Positions 58,276 to 64,000 of a stretch of DNA of 64,000 bases are shown one piece after another. This DNA is from Micavibrio sp. (lineage in GTDB: Bacteria > Pseudomonadota > Alphaproteobacteria > UBA9219): contig DYDA01000009.1 of the NCBI GenBank assembly GCA_020718105.1, positions 1-64,000 of the forward strand, given 5' to 3'. Each line of letters starts with the position of its first letter. The first letter of the stretch is position 1. The notes below the pieces were generated by a model. The model was not told where the DNA came from. It saw only the letters and a list, made by a program, of their open reading frames with translations, and did no database searches. Position numbers and translations under genes: made by a program.

Positions 58276-59121
58276 ATGAAAGATAAACAAAAAATTATTT
58301 TTACGATCATGGGATGCGGTTCGGCTTATGGCGTGCCGACGGCAGGAAACGGATGGGGTATCTGCGATCCCAATCATCCGGCGAACAGGAGACTGGCCTC
58401 GTCCGTTGTTCTGCGTTCGGAAACCGACACGATCATCATCGATCTTGGGCCTGACTTCCGCCAGCAGACATGCACGCACAATGTACGAGAGATATCCGGC
58501 GTTTTGTTTACGCATTCCCACGCTGACCACATCACCGGGATATTTGAGCTGCCAATGTTTACGCAATGGCAAAGGGGTGACATCCATTGTTTTGCGACAC
58601 CTGAAACCTTGGTGGGCATCCAAAAAAGATTTCATTACCTGTTTGATCCGAACATCACGGTCTATCACTACGGCGGCGGAAGAATTCTTTGGCATGAAAT
58701 CGAATATGGCCAAGAAATGGTCGTTGGCGACATGCCAATCCTTCCTTTTCAACAAGATCATGGCTTTATGTCCAGCACAGGGTTTCGCGTCGGCGACATA
58801 GCCTATTCGACGGACGTGAAAAAGATCGACGAAGCCAACAAAGCCTTTCTCAAAGATCTGAAAATATGGGTGCTCGATTGCAACGGCATAGAGGTCAGCC
58901 CTGTCCACAATCACCTCGATCAGGCTCTCGCGTGGATTGAGGAGATAAAGCCTGAACGCGCCATCCTGACGCATCTCAGCGAGACCGTAGACTACGTTAC
59001 AACAAGCAAGAAACTGCCGCCAAATGTCGAACTGGCAGTCGACGGCATGTCCTTTGAAACCTTTGTCCAAAGACCGACATGCCGTCGTCCTTTGCGTCAA
59101 TATTCACCCAGCAACATATAG
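58276..59121 (+). CDS. MBL-fold metal-dependent hydrolase (PhnP-like)
   Basis: MGCGSAYGVPTAGNGWGICDPNHPANRR, LFTHSHADHITGIFEL. Confidence 0.88.
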   Translation: MKDKQKIIFTIMGCGSAYGVPTAGNGWGICDPNHPANRRLASSVVLRSETDTIIIDLGPDFRQQTCTHNVREISGVLFTHSHADHITGIFELPMFTQWQRGDIHCFATPETLVGIQKRFHYLFDPNITVYHYGGGRILWHEIEYGQEMVVGDMPILPFQQDHGFMSSTGFRVGDIAYSTDVKKIDEANKAFLKDLKIWVLDCNGIEVSPVHNHLDQALAWIEEIKPERAILTHLSETVDYVTTSKKLPPNVELAVDGMSFETFVQRPTCRRPLRQYSPSNI

Positions 59122-59131
59122 GAGAAGAGAT

Positions 59132-60163
59132 ATGAACGACGAAAACGGAAACTTCATTTACAAAGCTCGCCCTTCGCTTCAGGCGGGCACAAAAATTGGC
59201 ATCGTGTCACCCGGAAGCTGGGACGATTCGCCCAATTATGGGTTTCTCGATGCGCTTAGGGCGTTTTGGGAAAAGAAGGGTTTTGATGTCTGCATCCATC
59301 CGCAGAATTACTACAAGGACGGCGTGCTTGCTGGTTCCGACGCGGCCAGAGCCAAAGCGTTTATGGACATGGTCAAGAATCCCGAAATTGGCGCAATCAT
59401 GTTTGCGCGCGGATGTACGGGTTCCATCCATATTCTCGACATGCTCGATTATGATGCCATTAAGGCCAATCCAAAACCTATCATTGGTTCTTCCGATACA
59501 ACGACGCTGCTTCACGCGATAACAAAGAAAAGCGGCGTTGTGACATTCTATGGACCTATGGGCTGTCACTTCGCCGATCCGGCGAATGACCAGCGCACCT
59601 GCGATGACCTAATCACGGCGATCAATGCCGGAAATGAAGAGTACGAAATGACGTATCCTGAAGTCAGTTGTTTGCGTGAGGGAAAAGCCGAAGGATGGCT
59701 TGTTGGCGGGCACATGAACCGCATGCAGCTTCTCATGGGGACGCCGTATGACTGCCTTCCTCAAAGATCGCTGGTCGATGGCGTCGTTCTGTTTATTGAG
59801 ACTGTGGACACAACCCGGCTTGAAATCGACAACATTTTAAGCCAGTTCCGTTTGGCCGGAAAGTTGCAGACCGTGCGGGGGCTTATTGTCGGGGAAATGC
59901 TGGGCGTACAAGATGGGGAGACCAGCTTGGCGCGAAAGGGAGAACGAACTTATGGCCGTGATGTTCAAGGCATTATCGCCAAGGCCATGAAAGAAATATC
60001 GCCCCGCGTTCCGGTCGTTTGGAACTTTCCCTGTGGGCACGGTTCGTATCTCTCGACGATGCCCATCGGGAGCCACGTTAGCCTCGCTACGAGCAAGCAA
60101 GATGGAACACGGCTCTCTTTCCGGCCTGTGCCGAAAAGTGCGCCGATTATGTGTTATCTGTAA
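59132..60163 (+). CDS. S66-family peptidase (LD-carboxypeptidase / MccF-like)
   Basis: IGIVSPGSWDDS, MFARGCTGSIHILDMLDYDAIKANPKPIIGSSDTTTLLHAI, GWLVGGHMNRMQLLMGTPYD, NFPCGHG. Confidence 0.88.
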   Translation: MNDENGNFIYKARPSLQAGTKIGIVSPGSWDDSPNYGFLDALRAFWEKKGFDVCIHPQNYYKDGVLAGSDAARAKAFMDMVKNPEIGAIMFARGCTGSIHILDMLDYDAIKANPKPIIGSSDTTTLLHAITKKSGVVTFYGPMGCHFADPANDQRTCDDLITAINAGNEEYEMTYPEVSCLREGKAEGWLVGGHMNRMQLLMGTPYDCLPQRSLVDGVVLFIETVDTTRLEIDNILSQFRLAGKLQTVRGLIVGEMLGVQDGETSLARKGERTYGRDVQGIIAKAMKEISPRVPVVWNFPCGHGSYLSTMPIGSHVSLATSKQDGTRLSFRPVPKSAPIMCYL

Positions 60164-61106
60164 ATAGCTCGGTGGAAAGGTAACGCTCGGCACTGTCTGG
60201 CAAAAGCGTGACGATGGTCTTTCCGGCCATTTCGGGGCGCTTGGCAAGCTGGATCGCTGCCGCCACCGCTGCTCCGGATGATATACCAGCAAGGATGCCT
60301 TCCTTGCGCGCCAGATCCCGCGCGTGAGACAAGGCATCCTCGTTGGTGATATTCAAAATTTCATTAATTCCGCTGACGTTCAAAATGTCAGGGACAAAAT
60401 TGGCCCCGATACCTTGGATCTTGTGAACGCCGGGTTTTCCACCTGTCAGGACGGGGCTGTTGGCAGGTTGAGCTGCGACTATCCTGATATCGGGTTTGTG
60501 CTTGCGCAAGCCTTCAGACACGCCTTGCACAGTTCCTCCCGTTCCGACACCGGCCACAAAGACATCGACTTGCCCGTTTGTGTCCGCCCAAATTTCTTCT
60601 GCTGTGGTGCGCGTGTGAATGGCGGGATTGGCTGGATTGGAAAATTGACGCGGCATAATCGCATTCAGGCGCGTTTTGACGACCTCTTCAGCCTTGCGGA
60701 GCGCGCCCGCCATGCCTTCTTCTGCGGGCGTCAGGATAATTTCAGCGCCCAAGAAGGACAGAAGCTTGCGTCGCTCAATAGACATATTGTCCGGCATGGT
60801 CAAGACAAGACCATAACCCTTCACGGCGGCGATAAACGCAAGACCGATGCCTGTATTTCCAGATGTCGCTTCAACAAGAACGCCACCGGAAACCAGCGTG
60901 CCGTCCCGTTCGGCAGCTTCGATCATGCCCAATGCGGTCCTGTCTTTAACCGATGAAAGCGGGTTGAAGTATTCCAGTTTCGCCAGAACGGTGGCAACGC
61001 TTCCAGCCTCTTGAGGCATCCTGTTTAAGCGGACAAGCGGTGTTCCGCCAATGGTCTCAATGATATTTTGATAAGTGATACCGCGTGCGGGTGATAGATT
61101 CGACAT
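60147..61106 (-). CDS. cysK: cysteine synthase A
   Basis: IGGTPLVRLNR, LEYFNPLSSVKDRTALGMIE, EATSGNTGIGLAFIAA, GVGTGGTVQGVSEGL. Confidence 0.96.
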   Translation of the reverse strand: MSNLSPARGITYQNIIETIGGTPLVRLNRMPQEAGSVATVLAKLEYFNPLSSVKDRTALGMIEAAERDGTLVSGGVLVEATSGNTGIGLAFIAAVKGYGLVLTMPDNMSIERRKLLSFLGAEIILTPAEEGMAGALRKAEEVVKTRLNAIMPRQFSNPANPAIHTRTTAEEIWADTNGQVDVFVAGVGTGGTVQGVSEGLRKHKPDIRIVAAQPANSPVLTGGKPGVHKIQGIGANFVPDILNVSGINEILNITNEDALSHARDLARKEGILAGISSGAAVAAAIQLAKRPEMAGKTIVTLLPDSAERYLSTELFTDNT

Positions 61107-61122
61107 GGATTTTCTCCTCGTT

Positions 61123-61983
61123 TCAATGATTTTCGGGAATAACGGCTTGATCCATTTCGTCTGCCGGTCGTGCACTTCTTGGCGCACCGACGATTTTTGC
61201 GGGGATGCCAGCAACCGTAGTGTGGGGAGGTACGTCCCGAAGCACTACGCTTCCTGCAGCTATGCATGCTCCGGCACCTATTTCGACATTGCCAAGGATC
61301 GACGCGCCCGCACCGATCATAACGCCCGAGCGCACTTTGGGGTGACGGTCGCCTTGCTCCTTGCCCGTTCCACCGAGCGTGACATTGTGAAGGATGGAAA
61401 CGTGATCTTCAACAATTGCCGTTTCTCCGATGACGAGGCCCGTCGCATGGTCAAGCATAATGCCGCTGCCAATCTTTGCGGCGGGGTGAATGTCTACGTC
61501 GTACAAAAGAGAACTGCGGTTCTGAAGGAGCAACGCATCGTCTGTTTCTCCATTCAGCCAAAGCACATGAGCCAGACGATGAATCTGAAGGGCATGGAAG
61601 CCCTTAAAATACAGAAACGGCGTCAAAGCGTCCGTGACGGCGGGATCTCGTGCGACAACGGCCTCCAAGTCGCGGGAGGCCGCCAAAACAAGATCGGGGT
61701 GTCTTTCATAAAGACCAGACAGCCTTTTTTCCAAGACGCTCGGCGCAAGCAGCGCGTCCGTTTGTTGGTGCGAAAGTGTTCGGCTTAGGCTTTGGGGTAG
61801 ACTCTCACTGTCCAAAATGATCGTCTGGATCAGGGTTGCCGATAAAGAGCCGTGTCGAAGCCTGTTTTCGGCAGCTAGGCGAAGTTTGAGCCAAAGCCCC
61901 TCTAAAGGCGAGGAACCTGCCTTTAGCAAAAAAGAGGCGGATTGTTTTGATGAGCTGAGCGCTCGTAAAGCGAAAATGTTCAT
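61123..61983 (-). CDS. cysE: serine O-acetyltransferase
   Basis: DIHPAAKIGSGIMLDHATGLVIGETA, HNVTLGGTGKEQGDRHPKV hexapeptide repeats; upstream of cysK. Confidence 0.95.
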   Translation of the reverse strand: MNIFALRALSSSKQSASFLLKAGSSPLEGLWLKLRLAAENRLRHGSLSATLIQTIILDSESLPQSLSRTLSHQQTDALLAPSVLEKRLSGLYERHPDLVLAASRDLEAVVARDPAVTDALTPFLYFKGFHALQIHRLAHVLWLNGETDDALLLQNRSSLLYDVDIHPAAKIGSGIMLDHATGLVIGETAIVEDHVSILHNVTLGGTGKEQGDRHPKVRSGVMIGAGASILGNVEIGAGACIAAGSVVLRDVPPHTTVAGIPAKIVGAPRSARPADEMDQAVIPENH

Positions 61984-62100
61984 TTGAGGTCTCTGTGGTT
62001 CGCCTGAAAATCAGGCTTGTTGTTCCTTGTGGCGCAAGCGCCTCTAACCTCGCGGCAACCGCGAGAAAAATTAGTTACAAGGACAACAACAGAGAAACAT
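61984..62100 (-). promoter_or_regulatory. candidate cysteine-attenuator leader of cysE-cysK
   Basis: Leader ORF MFLCCCPCN; Cys-codon segment TGTTGTTGTCCTTGT complementary (one bulge) to downstream ACAAGGAACAACA; hairpins CTCGCGGTTGCCGCGAG, GGCGCTTGCGCC, GCCTGATTTTCAGGC. Confidence 0.65.
62071..62100 (-). CDS. Cys-rich leader peptide MFLCCCPCN
   Basis: ATG TTT CTC TGT TGT TGT CCT TGT AAC TAA on - strand; GGAG 10 nt upstream. Confidence 0.6.
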   Translation of the reverse strand: MFLCCCPCN

Positions 62101-62198
62101 GAACCTACGGCTCCATATAGTTAACGAGGTCATTTTACTTATTTTCAGCAATGAAGTCAACCAAATGCGTTCTACACTGGTTGCAAGGCAAGAAGATT

Positions 62199-62432
62199 TC
62201 ATCGGCACGGAAGCAACAGCTTGCGAAAAACACTATAATCTATAAGCACTTCAGTAAACGCAGCATCTTTCGGAGCATTTTCGACCTCAGCAGCCAGCTT
62301 GTCCTGAAACTCGCGGCTATATTCCTTGATCGGTGGGCAAACGCAGGCGGGGTTAGAACTTGCCGTTTCGCAGGCGCTTAACGAGATCAGCACGAGTGCG
62401 AGGAGCATCCATCGTTGCACGGAGTTGAGCAT
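62199..62432 (-). CDS. Rz1-like outer-membrane spanin lipoprotein
   Basis: Lipobox LISLSAC, Cys/Pro-rich CETASSNPACVCPPIKEYS; overlaps the upstream i-spanin-like ORF in another frame. Confidence 0.65.
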   Translation of the reverse strand: MLNSVQRWMLLALVLISLSACETASSNPACVCPPIKEYSREFQDKLAAEVENAPKDAAFTEVLIDYSVFRKLLLPCR

Positions 62433-62592
62433 CTTTGATCTCCACGATTTTCTTGAGTTGGTCATAGCGTTCTGCGGTGCGGCCTGATTGCTTCGCGCCG
62501 AGAAGCACAGCGGCCACAGATGCGGCAATCGCGCCCCAGCCGATGATTTTTATGAGGTTGCTGGAAAACCAGCCCGTTATAATCGTCCACAT
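62353..62592 (-). CDS. phage i-spanin (Rz)-like small TM protein
   Basis: N-terminal TM then GRTAERYDQLKKIVEIKDAQLRATMDAPRTRADLVKRLRNGKF. Confidence 0.6.
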   Translation of the reverse strand: MWTIITGWFSSNLIKIIGWGAIAASVAAVLLGAKQSGRTAERYDQLKKIVEIKDAQLRATMDAPRTRADLVKRLRNGKF

Positions 62593-63257
62593 CAGCGCAG
62601 CCCTTTCCGATTGTCGTCGATACGCGCCCAGATCATCACCCCGATGCCGATCAGCGTGATTGCCAAAAGCAGCCATTTGGCAATGTCGAGATAAGGCACG
62701 AGTGTTTGAAGCGCGTCACGGGCTGGATCAAGGCCGTCTTGTACCGCCTGCAGCGCCCCAAGGCCAACGGTTGCCGCCGTAGCGGCCTTACCTCCCCTTA
62801 CGGTGCGCGTGTGTTGCAGATTTTTGGCCGGAGGCTCCACACCTGCCAGCACCAAGGCTTTGTCGATTTGTGCGCCCGTGTAAGGCTGCTGGCCGTTCTC
62901 GTGCTGGATAATGGCTTCGACAAGGGGCTTCAGGTCGGCGTGGGCGTGCATGTCAAGCGTTTGGTCTGGTGCAAAACCCGTCTCGTCCGAAACAGCCTTG
63001 GTGTACGCCGCCGTGTCGTTTTCATTCGGGGGAGCCCAGCGCTCGATGATCTGCCGTATTGTTCGCAACCCGTGTTTGACCTGATAGACGATTAAGACGC
63101 GCGCCATCGCTCGGATGCCATAAATCTGGCTCTTAAACATGAAAAAATCAGGATCCGTCTGCTGTTCAGCCAACCCTTGCCATGCGGTATCCGTCCGGCG
63201 AAGATTGCCCGGATTGTTATTACGGACACCTCGTGATAGTTTTTCTTGAGTCGACAT
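62592..63257 (-). CDS. phage P5-like structural/lytic protein
   Basis: SRGVRNNNPGNLRRTDTAWQG, YGIRAMARVLIVYQVKHGLRTIRQIIERWAPPNENDTAAYTKAVS; C-terminal TM. Confidence 0.75.
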   Translation of the reverse strand: MSTQEKLSRGVRNNNPGNLRRTDTAWQGLAEQQTDPDFFMFKSQIYGIRAMARVLIVYQVKHGLRTIRQIIERWAPPNENDTAAYTKAVSDETGFAPDQTLDMHAHADLKPLVEAIIQHENGQQPYTGAQIDKALVLAGVEPPAKNLQHTRTVRGGKAATAATVGLGALQAVQDGLDPARDALQTLVPYLDIAKWLLLAITLIGIGVMIWARIDDNRKGLR

Positions 63258-63284
63258 AAGTAAACCTCCTTTCAAGGATTTAAG

Positions 63285-64000
63285 ATGCTGGAACTGGGAC
63301 ATGTTGAGCGCTTGGAATTGCGCTCCGTTTGGGCAAGCGAACCCCATGACTTCACGCCTTGGCTGGCCAAGACTGAAAATCTCGAACGTCTTGGAAACAC
63401 CATCGGTATGGATCTAGTGACGGATCAGATCGAGAAAGGGGTCGGCCCTTTCAGCGCAGATATTTTGTGTAAAAACACGCTCGACGACTCATGGGTGGTG
63501 ATCGAAAATCAAATCGAAAAAACCGATCACACTCACCTTGGACAAGTGCTGACCTATGCGGCGGGTCTTGACGCTTCTACAGTCATTTGGATTGCTGCCC
63601 GTTTTACGGATGAACACCGCGCCGCCATCGATTGGCTGAACAAAAACACGACCGACAACATCCAGTTCTTTGGGGTTGAAATTGAAATCCTGAAAATTGG
63701 ATCGTCTTTGCCCGCGCCTCAATTCATGGTCGTTGCCAACCCGAATGACTGGAGCCGCAATGTCTCTGCCACCGCCCGCCGTTCTCAATCGGGCGAAATG
63801 AACGACACTCAAAAGCTTCAGCTGGGGTTCTGGTCGGGTTTGTCCGAATATCTTGCCGAGAACACAGCTTTCCAACTGCGCTCTCCGCGTCCGCAAGGAT
63901 GGGCGGATTTCAGCCTTGGGAAAACAAATACGCTGTTGCGTCTTTCGATCAGCACACAGGCTCGAAAACTTGCGGCTGGCGTTTATCTTTACGACAACAT
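63285..64000 (+). CDS. DUF4268-type protein, nuclease-like N-terminus, truncated by window end
   Basis: LGNTIGMDLVTDQIEKGVGPFSADILCKNTLDDSWVVIENQIEKTDHTHLGQVLTYAAGLDA. Confidence 0.8.
   Translation, partial: MLELGHVERLELRSVWASEPHDFTPWLAKTENLERLGNTIGMDLVTDQIEKGVGPFSADILCKNTLDDSWVVIENQIEKTDHTHLGQVLTYAAGLDASTVIWIAARFTDEHRAAIDWLNKNTTDNIQFFGVEIEILKIGSSLPAPQFMVVANPNDWSRNVSATARRSQSGEMNDTQKLQLGFWSGLSEYLAENTAFQLRSPRPQGWADFSLGKTNTLLRLSISTQARKLAAGVYLYDN

Noticed and set aside
62151-62381. + strand ORF opposite the Rz1-like gene
   Set aside because: Antisense to the better-supported spanin pair; no family features.

Overview
This 64 kb window looks alphaproteobacterial (inferred from gene content; taxonomy not tested). 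Positions ~0-42.8 kb are mostly chromosomal: aroB/aroK, a XerD-type recombinase, a bactofilin, an alpha-2-macroglobulin-like protein, a stress/envelope cluster (YfdX, CsbD, CBS, glycine zipper, DUF1328, fasciclin, BON), a Crp/Fnr regulator followed by a five-gene NAD salvage operon (nadD-pncB-pncA-like-nadE-nadK), tRNA-Ser(GCT), a GH17-GT2 fusion, a BrnT/BrnA toxin-antitoxin pair, dxs, glmM, a CobW-family GTPase and dut. From ~43 to 62 kb there is an accessory island with paralogous XRE regulators and small proteins. It carries a tightly packed + strand operon (48.4-60.2 kb): Nudix, cysteine-desulfurase-like enzyme, SLOG/LOG-like protein, HAD phosphatase, nucleotide-pyrophosphatase-like protein, CysRS, a divergent TrpRS-like protein, a threonine-dehydratase-fold PLP enzyme, an MBL hydrolase and an S66 (LdcA/MccF-type) peptidase. 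It converges on cysK and cysE. My main candidate for something undescribed is this cysteine/nucleotide/aaRS island, possibly an agrocin- or microcin C-like aminoacyl-nucleotide pathway or a defence island. A second is a tiny Cys-rich leader ORF (MFLCCCPCN) upstream of cysE whose Cys codons can pair with a downstream segment, i.e. a candidate cysteine attenuator. A phage-type lysis cassette (P5-like lytic protein, overlapping Rz/Rz1-like spanins) lies at 62-63.3 kb. Other points: an orphan KdpE-like regulator lacking the phospho-acceptor Asp, an LpxR-like gene with an in-frame amber codon, and three nested inverted-repeat elements. All assignments come from reading motifs; no database search was run.
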